64,000 nucleotides of DNA from Arion vulgaris (lineage: Eukaryota > Mollusca > Gastropoda > Stylommatophora > Arionidae): the NCBI GenBank assembly GCA_020796225.1, contig CM036756.1, positions 48,650,363-48,714,362 on the forward strand, given 5' to 3'. The translations under genes and the position numbers were made by a program. Positions within the stretch are counted from its first letter, which is position 1; the number at the start of each line of letters is the position of its first letter. Under the pieces are notes generated by a model. That model was given only the letters and a program-made list of their open reading frames with translations. It was not told the DNA's origin and did not search any database. Positions 9,902-18,415 of this stretch are shown here, piece after piece.

Positions 9902-10940
9902 ATGGTATGGAATCCCACTGTGTTTTATAAATATTATAAAAAGCTGCTACAGCAAGTTTGCATGCAGTGTTCAAACCTCAGAACTAAAGTTTGAAGTAAA
10001 AACAGGCGTGCGACAAGGATGTGTTATGTCAGCCCTATTATTCAACACTGTCATAGATTGGGTGATGCGCAAAACAACGGAAGATAAGGCAAGAGGTATT
10101 AGATGGACGCTCACATCCACTCTGGAAGACCTAGATTTTGCAGATGACATCGCACTCCTATCTCATACACATAGAGATATCCAGGAAAAGACCTGCCACC
10201 TTAACCAATATAGTGAGATGGTTGGGCTGAAAATAAATCAGAAGAAAACTGAAGTAATGACTCTGAACATAGCAACCCCAGCACCAGTCAAACTAGAAGG
10301 TAAAACCCTCCGAGATACAACCGCTTTCACATACCTTGGAAGTGTTATTAGCAATGAAGGAGGCGCTGGATCTGACATTAAAAACAGACTGAGTAAGGCA
10401 CGAAATGCATTCATGACCCTTCAGACCGCCTGGAAATCTGCCCAATACAGCATCAGAACCAAGACTAGTATCTATAACAGCTGTGTGCTGTCAACATTGC
10501 TGTACGGATCGGAATGCTGGAGAATGACAGAACAGGATATGTCCAGACTCTCCACCTTTCATACAACTTGTCTGCGAAAAATCTTACGCGTGTACTGGCC
10601 GACTACTATCTCGAACCAAGAATTGCTCGCACGATGCCAACAAGAGAATATGGACACTATCATCCGAAGACGACGTTGGAAATAGATTGGACATGTGATG
10701 CGCATGGAGACTGGCTCCGACACGAAAACTGCACTGAGATGGACTCCAGAGGGTAGGCGAAAGCATGGAAGACCCAAGACGACCTGGAGGAGAATGATAG
10801 TGCAAGAGCTGAAGGAAATGAATCATAACTGGAACACAATACAGAGGAAGGCCATGAACAGGGAAGAATGGTGTACGTTTGTTGTGCCCTAAACGCCAAG
10901 GGCGTAACAGGCTAAAGAGAGAGAGAGAGAGAGAGAGAGA
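9902..10940 (+). pseudogene. LINE 4: 5'-truncated plus-strand LINE with (GA)n tail
   Basis: C-terminal half of a LINE ORF2. The first residues correspond to the palm region (YGIPLCFINIIKSCYSKF), followed by TGVRQGCVMSALLF (motif B), DFADDIALLSH (catalytic motif C with both aspartates), YLGSVISNEGG, LLYGSECWRMT and the tail GRRKHGRPKTTWRR to the stop near 10890. Frame is kept over the whole length except for one TAG at about 10684-10686, where related elements have tryptophan before IGHVMR. It ends in a GA run at 10915-10940. The exact 11-bp target duplications and the intact frame make this the youngest-looking LINE insertion in the window; it is 5' truncated and cannot be active. Confidence 0.93.
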
Positions 10941-10951
10941 ACGATACATGC
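10941..10951. repeat. Right target-site duplication of LINE 4
   Basis: Second copy of ACGATACATGC, directly after the GA tail. Confidence 0.92.
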
Positions 10952-11398
10952 GTTGTCATTATTTGATCATTTATTCTTAAAGTATACCAAACATTTCTCC
11001 ATCTTCTTTTTCTTGTAACATTTTAAAAGTGATTGACTAGATATTTCTCTAAATTCATCACTACTCTTAAATTCGTTCAATTTTATATTCGTTATTTTTC
11101 GCAGACATCTATTTTCAATTACATTCATCTTGCTTTCTACAGTTTATCTTTAGTCATTTACTAATTCTCGCTGCCATATGTTAGGGTTAGGGTTAGGAAT
11201 GAGACAATATTAAAATTTAAAATTCTGAAGTTAATTGTAAAACTAAACAACTTGAAGTTTCAGATTATATTTAGACTTTAATAAACTGATATTTAATAAC
11301 ATATGGACTGCTAAAATGATGAATCTTGATGTAGGGAAATATGTTAAGTCACAAACAAACTTACCATCAATATACGAAAGAGGCAATCATCCTTTTTC
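10952..11398. other. Non-coding stretch with a possible LINE scrap and a short telomere-like repeat
   Basis: On the minus strand at about 11035-11130 an open stretch reads NVIENRCLRKITNIKLNEF, loosely like the LINE motif after the SW.L box; this is weak. At 11181-11197 the plus strand has TTAGGGTTAGGGTTAGG, just under three units of the common animal telomere repeat. Nothing else is recognisable. Confidence 0.4.
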
Positions 11399-11625
11399 GA
11401 GATGAGAAAGGAAGGTTTAGAACAACTGGCGAGAGCCGGTAAAATCAATGAGAGACGGCACAGAAAACGATAAAGAGAGAGAGATAGAGAGAAAGAACTC
11501 TGGACAGATTGACTGTGTCACGGAAATGTGTCAACATCCAAATTGATGGTACTAAGAATGTACGTTTGTGGAGATCCATGATCGCTTACACCAACCGACA
11601 TGGCACATGATGATGCTGATGATAT
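11399..11625 (+). pseudogene. LINE 3' remnant (C-terminal tail)
   Basis: The plus strand reads MRKEGLEQLARAGKINERRH, then after frame changes LWRSMIAYTNRHGT and a stop, followed by a TGATGATG-type tail near 11610. This matches the usual end of animal LINE ORF2 proteins (EGLENL...GKIEGRR...WRSMIA). It is too short and broken to classify. Confidence 0.6.
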
Positions 11626-12238
11626 ATGCTTGGAACTGGGAGAGTGCGCGCCGTAAAGTTATTGATAAACATTCAAGCGTCTATCTAATTCTCACAATGA
11701 AGGTATCTGAAATAAGACCAAAGAATAAGACTAATTATTTCTTTTCAAGCGTTCGCTTTGTGATGGCACGAGATTGCCGCATTAATAATCAGACGACAAA
11801 ATGACTAAGGGAACAGGCTGGGCCAAACAGTCGCTATTTCATGTCACCCAGCAGGTGACCGCGACTTTAGAAAGTTTAAATTTAGAAACTTGACTGCGTT
11901 GTTTAGCAAGAAAACTCAAGCTTGATTTCTTACCACAATGCACAGACTAGTCCCTATATATAAACATCATCCACTGCGTAGAAGCGTATGCAAGGTGACG
12001 GTTTTAATGGCTGGTTGGGTAAACACATTTCTCATTCTTTAATTATGGATGTCGTTAACGATCTGTAGAAAGTAGCAACGTTTTTCTGTTCTATTTTCTT
12101 GTTACGCGCAAATTATCAGACACAAACCTGAAATATGTTTAAAGACGTTGATGGTCAAGAAAATGAGTTCCAGAAAACGAGCATTTTGTATGCAACAAAT
12201 GATTATCAATTGAGATCAGAATGAAAGTTGTACAGTGC
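11626..12238. other. Non-coding stretch, nothing recognised
   Basis: No frame with known motifs and no tandem structure. A short open frame from the preceding remnant continues to 11804 but has no recognisable content. Confidence 0.4.
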
Positions 12239-12390
12239 AACAGAGAACCAATAATGGCTTACGAATGCGAGTCATGGAGAATAAACACACAAATCGAACA
12301 AACTCCTAGGGCCACAGAGATGTGGTTTTACAGAAGACTGATGTTAATTCCATGGACTGATAACATGACTAATGTAAATGCTAGCTAAGA
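12239..12390 (+). pseudogene. LINE C-terminal remnant
   Basis: An open plus-strand frame reads AYECESWRINTQIEQTPRAT, continuing as EMWFYRRLMLIPWTDNMTNV before a stop. This corresponds to the conserved C-terminal region of LINE ORF2 (YG.ESWT..., MWF.RR.L.I.WTD..TN). No RT domain is left. It ends about 40 bp before the CAT-repeat tail of the opposite-strand LINE 3. Confidence 0.65.
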
Positions 12391-12426
12391 GATAAGAATG
12401 ATACAGAAACAGAAGAAAAGTACTCA

Positions 12427-12967
12427 TCATCATCATCAGATAGCTTGTCCCGAGCAGAACTTTTCCACTCTGTCTTTCGGAATTTCTCTCTCTCTCATAA
12501 AACAGATGTCCCTCCTCTGCAGCCGTCATGCTCAAATCATCAGTTATATCCTGAATCCATCTTCTCATTGGTCATTGGTCTTCCTCTTCTCTTTGCCGGG
12601 ATGCCTCCTTCCATAATGATCTTCTCCAACCCTTTGTATCTCTCATCATCATCAAGTGCCGTCTCCACATCGAAGGTTGGCCGCAATGAATCTCTAACAT
12701 CCTCTGTCTTTCGCCTTGGTGTTGCACTCTGTCAGACTGTAACCTGTCCATTTCTTAAAGTTTCCTCCCACTTATCTCTCGGTCTTCCTCTTGCTCTTCG
12801 CCCCTCAACTTTCCCATCTAGTAAAGATTTTATCATGGTGTCATGTCTTTTTATGTGCCAAAAATACTTTACTTGTCTGAATTTTATTTCTCTTAATAAT
12901 TCTTGCCTAGTTTTCCTAAAACTTGTTTATTTGTCTTTCTGTCCATGAAACTCTGCCTATTCTTCTA
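12427..12967 (-). pseudogene. LINE 3, 3' terminal part
   Basis: Read on the minus strand from 12967: RRIGRVSWTERQINK, TRQELLREIKFRQVKYFWHI, SLLDGKVEGRRARGRPRDKW, then RRWIQDITDDLSMTAAEE and a (ATG)n tail at 12427-12438. Several frame changes are present. Its upstream end meets the MITE at a TA; the sequence continues at 13229. Confidence 0.85.
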
Positions 12968-13226
12968 CAGGGTGTTCAAGATAATTGCAGCCCCATTGAC
13001 AAATCGAAAGTTGTCAGATAACCTAACGCGTTGTGTTTATGTACTATTTAAACCGGTTCTGACTAGCTTGTCCTACGTCACATTTGTTCATCGCCCCTTC
13101 CCGCACTACAATTACACACCATCACACAACCTTGACCTATACTACGTCGTAACTGAACCTTCTCATTTCCATACATATATGCCAGATTAGCTCCATTCAT
13201 AGGCTGCTTTTAAGTTGAACACCCTG
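12968..13226. mobile_element. MITE-like DNA transposon, 259 bp, TA target duplications
   Basis: Terminal inverted repeats CAGGGTGTTCAA (left) and TTGAACACCCTG (right) are flanked by TA on both sides (12966-12967 and 13227-13228). Removing the element and one TA restores the LINE 3 frame (EMWIY followed by RRIGRVSW). TA duplications and this terminus are typical of Tc1/mariner-mobilised elements. The interior has no transposase frame. Confidence 0.88.
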
Positions 13227-13228
13227 TA

Positions 13229-13547
13229 TATATCCACATCTCAAATGCATCAATTCTGTCTTCTAACTGCTTGTTCATTGTCCATGTTTCCGAGCCATAC
13301 ATTAATATAGGATATATATAACATTTGATCATTCTAATTTTTAGCCTGTTTGTAATTTGTTTGGATGTCAGTAACTTTCTCATACTATTGAAATTATCCT
13401 TGGCCATTCCTATTTCTTTTTAATTTCTGTTATACATCTGCCATCATCTGTTATCATCTGACCAAAATATAAGAAATTTTTACTTGATGTAATAATTCTC
13501 AATGTATTTTTATATTCATTTTAGGTTTCTCCATTTCCTTGTTGATT
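13229..13547 (-). pseudogene. LINE 3, middle part
   Basis: The minus strand reads FLYFGQMITDDGRCITEIKK, then AKDNFNSMRKLLTSKQITNR, YPILMYGSETWTMNKQLEDR and FEMWIY at the MITE border. This is the region just after the RT palm of a LINE. At its upstream end the codons VINKEMEKPKMNIKI continue from 14164 across a plus-strand LINE insertion. Confidence 0.85.
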
Positions 13548-13556
13548 ACCATAGTA
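13548..13556. repeat. Left target-site duplication of LINE 5
   Basis: ACCATAGTA is repeated at 14155-14163; the pair brackets the plus-strand LINE 3' end inserted into LINE 3. Confidence 0.75.
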
Positions 13557-14154
13557 AATTACCATAGCAAGAAAATTAAACCATTTCCACACAAGCTGTC
13601 TACGCAGAATACTAAAAATAAACTGGCAGGACAAAATTCCAGACAGCGAAGTCCTCACAAGAGCAAAGATCCTAAGCGTCAACACCCTGTTGCAGAAGGC
13701 CCAAGTGAAATGGGTTGGTCACGTTGCTCGGATGCCTGATAAACGCATCCCAAAACAGTTGATGTATGGCGAGCTTGAAGGGGACAGACGTTTAGCTGGT
13801 GGACAGAAAAACGCTTTAAAGACACTCTTAAAGTGTCTCTGAAATGCTTTGATATAGACAATACGTGATGGGAATCCCTTGCCCAAGATCGCCAAATGTG
13901 GCGCTGTAACAACAAAAGAGGAACCCGAATAGCTGAGAATCATCGTATTGTTGAGTCACAGAGAAAACGAGCAGCGCGAAAAGACAGAGCACACAACACG
14001 CACATGTCTAACCTGATCATGTATGCCCCACCTGTGGTCGGGGATTCTGTTCTAGGATTGGACTCTACAGTCACCTCCGCACACACCAGAGAGGTGCAAC
14101 AGCACACGTCTGAGACTGTTGTCATCATCGCTTGCGATGGACGGCTATTAATTA
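13557..14154 (+). pseudogene. LINE 5: plus-strand LINE 3' end with C-terminal zinc-finger motif
   Basis: The plus strand reads [40 protein letters not shown] and GELEGDRR, then loses the frame several times. Near the 3' end (14024-14086) another frame reads CPTCGRGFCSRIGLYSHLR followed by TH, a C2H2 zinc finger (C-X2-C...H-X3-H). Many animal LINEs of this kind end with exactly such a finger (CPxC.R.C.SRIGL.SH.R.H). 5' truncated; flanked by 9-bp duplications. Confidence 0.85.
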
Positions 14155-14163
14155 ACCATAGTA
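14155..14163. repeat. Right target-site duplication of LINE 5
   Basis: Second ACCATAGTA. The minus-strand codons of LINE 3 read through it (QKTNTMV then INKE once the insertion is removed). Confidence 0.75.
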
Positions 14164-14632
14164 TTTGTTTTCTGTATGTTAATGTCTAATCCATATTCTT
14201 TGCTAGTTCTGTCCAATTTGTCCACTAGTTCTTGTAATTCTTGTTCACTTTCTGCTACCAGTACTGTGTCATCTGCATATCTTAAGTTGTTTATTATTTT
14301 TCCATTGATTTCCTTTGAGTCCTGGCATTCCCTCTAGTTGTTTGAAGATTTTCTCTGTGTAGATGTTAAATAGGCTTGGTGACAGAATGCATCCTTGTCT
14401 CACTCCTCTCTTTATGTCTATGTATGGAGAGTAGCTATTTTCATATTTTATTATTGCTGTCTGTTCCCAGTATATGTTGCTTATTAGTCTGATATCATCC
14501 CCATCTAGGCCTATTTCTTGTAGACATATGATTAGCTTTTCATGTTGGACTCTGTCAAAAGCTTTGCTATAGTCAATGACACACAAGTAGATAATTTTTT
14601 GCACTTCTATACACTTGTCAGCTAGTAGTGTT
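14164..14632 (-). pseudogene. LINE 3, RT palm portion (5' truncated)
   Basis: The minus strand reads ADKCIEVQKIIYLCVIDYSK with AFDRVQHEK (palm A), GVRQGCILSPSLFNIYTEKI (motif B), then after one frameshift NNLRYADDTVLVAESEQEL (catalytic YADD intact) and DINIQKTNTMV. It starts near 14632, so the fingers and endonuclease are missing. With 13229-13547 and 12427-12967 it makes one element split by a LINE end and a MITE. Confidence 0.88.
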
Positions 14633-15120
14633 TTACTAAGTATTATACTTCGTATCTCTTGATATGTCTATAATACTTCAATTTGCACATTCTTATTTAT
14701 GAAAGTAGTAAAAACACATTTTTTTCATAGACATATAGACGATTTAAGCTCTAGGTCTAGAAAAGATTGGACAAGATCTTACTCCACCTTCATGTAAGAA
14801 GTTCTTGTAACATACTTGTTTGATTAATGAAGCAAAGATCGACAAGATCTTCGTCGGGGCGAAATCCGCAAAGGAAAGACGAGGACGGACTGAACTTTTG
14901 TGCCTCCATTGTTATATTTTTAATAACATCAGACATATATGGATAAATCCGATTTTCTATAGAAGCTTTGCATCTCCTCGCCTCCATGATTGACATTGCA
15001 CACAAAGAAAGTAACATTTTCCCGTCCACGACACATTGAAATGGAGGCGTGATCAAACGTGCAGTTCAAACAGCATGCAATATAAACAACGGAACATATT
15101 CCTTCAATTAAAATTCACAG
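14633..15120. other. Unassigned stretch with a short minus-strand open frame
   Basis: A minus-strand frame at 14790-15056 codes 88 residues. I recognise no motif in it and no neighbour that would give it a role. It could be chance; codon structure cannot decide at this length. Confidence 0.3.
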
Positions 15121-15124
15121 ATGT

Positions 15125-15735
15125 ATGCAAGCAGTTTTTGGTGCACAGTGTTTTTATATGAGTACAGTAAGACGCGTGGTAAAGCGTTTCAAAGATGGAC
15201 AATACCAAAATACCGCTATAATAAATCACCCCCCAAAAAAATTCAAAACTCAGGCACCCTCTGTGAAGGTCATGTTGACTGTTTTTAAAAATTCTCAACG
15301 TGTTGTTCTTGCATATTTTCTTGAAAAAGGAACATCATTAAAATCTGAACGATACATGAACGAAACTATTACTGGATTAAAATGAAGAATTAGACTGATC
15401 GAAATAAGAAATGAAACATTTAATCAGCACGACAACACCAGGCCTCACACAGTGCTGCAACATGGGATACAATTCAACACCTGGACTTTTCATTGAGGTC
15501 ACATCCCACATATAACATACACCTGGCTTCTAGTGATTCCCACCTGTTCCCAAAAGTAATGGAACACTTGAAGGACCACCAGTACTTCAGATGTGATGTG
15601 TTCTAAAGTGATGAAATGGTTTTAAAAGGAAATCAACAATTTCTATTTGGGTGGGTTTCAAAATCTAGTATGGCGTTGGCAAAAATGTATTGACTCCAGT
15701 GGTATTTATGCTGCAAAAGAATTTCTGCAAAAGAA
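15125..15735 (+). pseudogene. Mariner-type transposase pseudogene
   Basis: The first frame (15125-15385) has STVRRVVKRFKDG, like the helix-turn-helix end of a mariner N-terminus, and then VKVMLTVFKNSQRVVLAYFL with EKGTSLKSERY, the block that carries the strand after the first catalytic aspartate. Next come HDNTRPHTVLQHG (second aspartate in DN.RPH), SHPTYNIHLASSDSHLF, HLKDHQYF and WRWQKCIDSSGIYAAKE, each in changing frames with stops. Roughly 100 residues between the N-terminal piece and VKVML appear to be deleted, so the first catalytic D region is partly gone. No terminal repeats were identified. Confidence 0.85.
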
Positions 15736-16255
15736 ATGGTATAAGTAATTTCTTTTCTCATTTAATTAAAATACTGTTGCCCGTTCATTATCTATTTAAT
15801 TGGGGACACAACATTTTAGCCCGCGCTCATATCTTTGTCTGCTAGGTCAATTTATTCAGCGTCATCATGATATCTAGGTTGTAGAATTCAAAGATAATTC
15901 ATTAATTTATGGTTAATATCATATACAGATTGTAAGAATGTTAGATAACAATTTCTTCCCTGTTAAAAGACCAAACAGTTTAACAAAAAGTATTTCCCAC
16001 TATGCTACATTAACGCCTAATAGTCCTCACAAGTTTGAAAGAAATTAGTAAAAGACCAAACAGTTTAACAAAAAGTATATCCCACTATGCTACATTAACG
16101 CATAATAGTCTTCACAAGTTTGAAAGAAATTAGTTGAAAAAAAACTAGCTAGAGATAGACATGTGTTTGATGAAAGACCTGCATGTAACGACAGTACAGG
16201 CCAAAATTCAATGCCTGGAACAGGTAAAAATGTGAGTGCTAAAATGATACTCTTT
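15736..16255. repeat. Non-coding stretch with an 85-bp tandem pair (15964-16133)
   Basis: TAAAAGACCAAACAGTTTAA begins at 15964 and again at 16049; the two 85-bp units differ at a handful of bases. The remainder is AT-rich and without recognisable content. Confidence 0.8.
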
Positions 16256-16534
16256 CATCATTAGAGCGGAACTTTTACTTGTAGAATTCTCTTTGAAGAA
16301 CGTCGCTTTCATCATTAGAGAGGAACTTTTACTTGTAGAATTCTCTTTGAAGAACGTCGCTTTCATCATTAGAGAGGAACTTTTACTTGTAGAATTCTCT
16401 TTGCAGAACGTCGCTTTCATCATTAGAGAGGAACTTTTACTTGTAGAATTCTCTTTGAAGAACGTCGCTTTCATCATTAGAGAGAAACTTTTACTTGTAG
16501 AATTCTCTTTGAAGAACGTCGCTCTTCTCTCTCC
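16256..16534. repeat. 54-bp minisatellite, left block (5 units)
   Basis: Five units start at about 16256, 16310, 16364, 16418 and 16472; each includes GGAACTTTTACTTGTAGAAT and ends with GAACGTCGCT. As 54 is a multiple of three, both strands show open frames with 18-residue repeats; these are not supported as genes. A diverged block of the same repeat lies at 17784-18135. Confidence 0.95.
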
Positions 16535-17783
16535 CCTCCTCTCTCTCTCTCGCGATCGTTCTTATGTCGTTTTTGTCATTCTAATGTGATATATAAACAT
16601 CCAAACATTAAGAACGGATGTACGTGCACAGCCTTCAGTACCTATCGGAGCTCAGGGGCTTATCCTTAGGTGGTGTGTTCGGTTTCAACTAGCATTTACT
16701 GGGTTCGCTCTCCGTTATACCTTTGCTGTCCCCAGCCAAACCTGCAAGGCAGCAGGTTCCTATTTTATTTTAGGGCAGCGACCCTTAGACGACCTGCCCT
16801 CCCGGGCTTATGAGCGCCATCTGCCCAACAAACTGGTCGTTTTGTGAACACCTTGGTTTGCCGCCCATCCAGCTTTGTGTACGGCTTGCTACGCTAGCCT
16901 TTGATTGTTCCCAATCAAACTACAAGACAGCAGTAGTTTCCTGCGAGCGAAAGCGCGCATTGGCTTCGCCACTGCTGGCGTTCCAGTTTTTTCTGCACAT
17001 TCGGGTGGTCAGCACACCCTCTTGCCTGCGGTGCTTGCCGTGCCTGCCGTGCCCGCCGTGCCTGCCATGCCATACTTTTCTGCCCGCCTGTGGGCCCACC
17101 CATGCATCGCTCGCGTGCGAGCACGCTTCACCCTGGTGCCAGTCTCACCATTTCCGTCAATTTCCACCGTGCCCACATTTGCCTGTGCTGTTCCCGCTCC
17201 TCCACCCTGTGATGGGGCACGGGTTTCGCCTCATTTGGGGCCACCCGTGCATCGTCGACATGCTTTTCTCGTGCTGTCCTGGTGCCTACTTCACCATTTC
17301 CGTCAATTCCCACCCTGCTCACATTTGCCTGGGCTGTCTCCGCCTAGGGCTTAACCCGATCCCCCACCCCTGTGATGGGGGCCCGAGTTTCGCCCCATGT
17401 GGGCCCACGTGCAGCTCAGCTCGACTCCTAGCATATTCGGGCTCAAGAGAGAGCTTGCGTGGGCTTCGAGTTTTGCATCACGCGGGTCCACGTCTCTTCG
17501 ATGGATGCACCTCTCATCCTGTATGTTTATCTTTCCAGCTTTTCCCATCGGCCGGGAGAGACGAGCATCTGGGCATTCGCTCGTCTGTGTTGCGAGCGGA
17601 TCCCATCTAGCGTGTCTACCTTTGCATCTCTACTTGCACCAAAGTAGATCTCCCACGACACCTGCCCTCTTAGCCCGACCGGAACCACCGTCTGTTTCCA
17701 GGGTCACCACGAGGAGACGAGGTCTAGATTAGTGCCAGCTCACTAATCCTGGCGCGCCGTTGTCCCCATGCGGCTTTGACCCC
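16535..17783. repeat. GC-rich dispersed repeat, copy A
   Basis: About 1.25 kb, strikingly richer in G+C than its surroundings. It begins with a CT run and ends at GCTTTGACCCC. Long segments match 49871-52252: TTTACTGGGTTCGCTCTCCG, CCTTTGATTGT.CCCAATCAA, CCCATCGGCCGGGAGAGA, TCTGTTTCCAGGGTCACCAC and TTAGTGCCAGCTCACT. An open frame of 266 codons (16810-17610) has no recognisable domain and is not kept in copy B, so I do not call it a gene. Reading on the minus strand, the CT run becomes a terminal (GA)n tail as on LINE 4, which would fit a non-autonomous retroelement; that is inference. GAACGTCGCT stands on both sides. Confidence 0.75.
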
Positions 17784-18135
17784 GAACGTCGCTTTCATCA
17801 TCACAGCGGAACTTCTACTTGTAGAATGCTCTTTGCAGAATGTCACTTTCATCATCACAGCGGAACTTCTACTTGTAGAATGCTCTTTGCAGAACGTAGT
17901 TTTCATCATCACAGCGGAACTTCTACATGTAGAATGCTCTTTGCAGAATGTCACTTTCATCATCACAGCGGAACTTCTACTTGTAGAATGCTCTTTGTAG
18001 AATGTCACTTTCATCATCACAGCGGAACTTCTACTTGTAGAATGCTCTTTGTAGAACGTCGCTTTCATCATCACAGCGGAACTTCTACTTGTAGAATGCT
18101 CTTTGCAGAACATCGATTTCATCATCACAGCCTGC
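17784..18135. repeat. 54-bp minisatellite, right block (6.3 units)
   Basis: Units begin at about 17797 and recur every 54 bp to 18121, where the last is cut short. Each includes GCGGAACTTCTACTTGTAGA and TGCTCTTTGCAGAA. Compared with the left block, units differ consistently (ATTAGAG vs ATCACAG, AATTC vs AATGC), so the two blocks have been homogenised separately. Confidence 0.95.
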
Positions 18136-18415
18136 ATGAAAGACTCTTGATCTCTAGTCAGTATCCCCGCCTCCTTTATCTCAGTGCACAAGGTTCCTGT
18201 AACATTCAATTGTTAATTAATGTTTGGTCGTCTCTCAGCTCAATTATTACTGTCTCTAAAACCACCCCGACGTGTAATATGGCAATCAAACAAAGAAACA
18301 AAGAAGAAAGTCTTAAAATTGATATACATTTTCATATTAGCGTCATTGTAGTTTTAATGCTGAAATGTACAAATAAATTTTGTCAAATATAAATAAATAA
18401 CATTGAAATTTGTGT
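18136..18415. other. Non-coding spacer before the large satellite
   Basis: AT-rich sequence with clean base quality and no recognisable gene; it leads into the first satellite units at about 18,420-18,470. Confidence 0.5.

Noticed and set aside
14790..15056. A minus-strand 88-codon frame as a small gene
   Set aside because: No motif, homologue or neighbour supports it; left as unassigned sequence.
16810..17610. A 266-codon open frame in GC-rich copy A
   Set aside because: High GC lowers stop frequency; the frame is not conserved in copy B, overlapping frames are also open, and no motif is seen.
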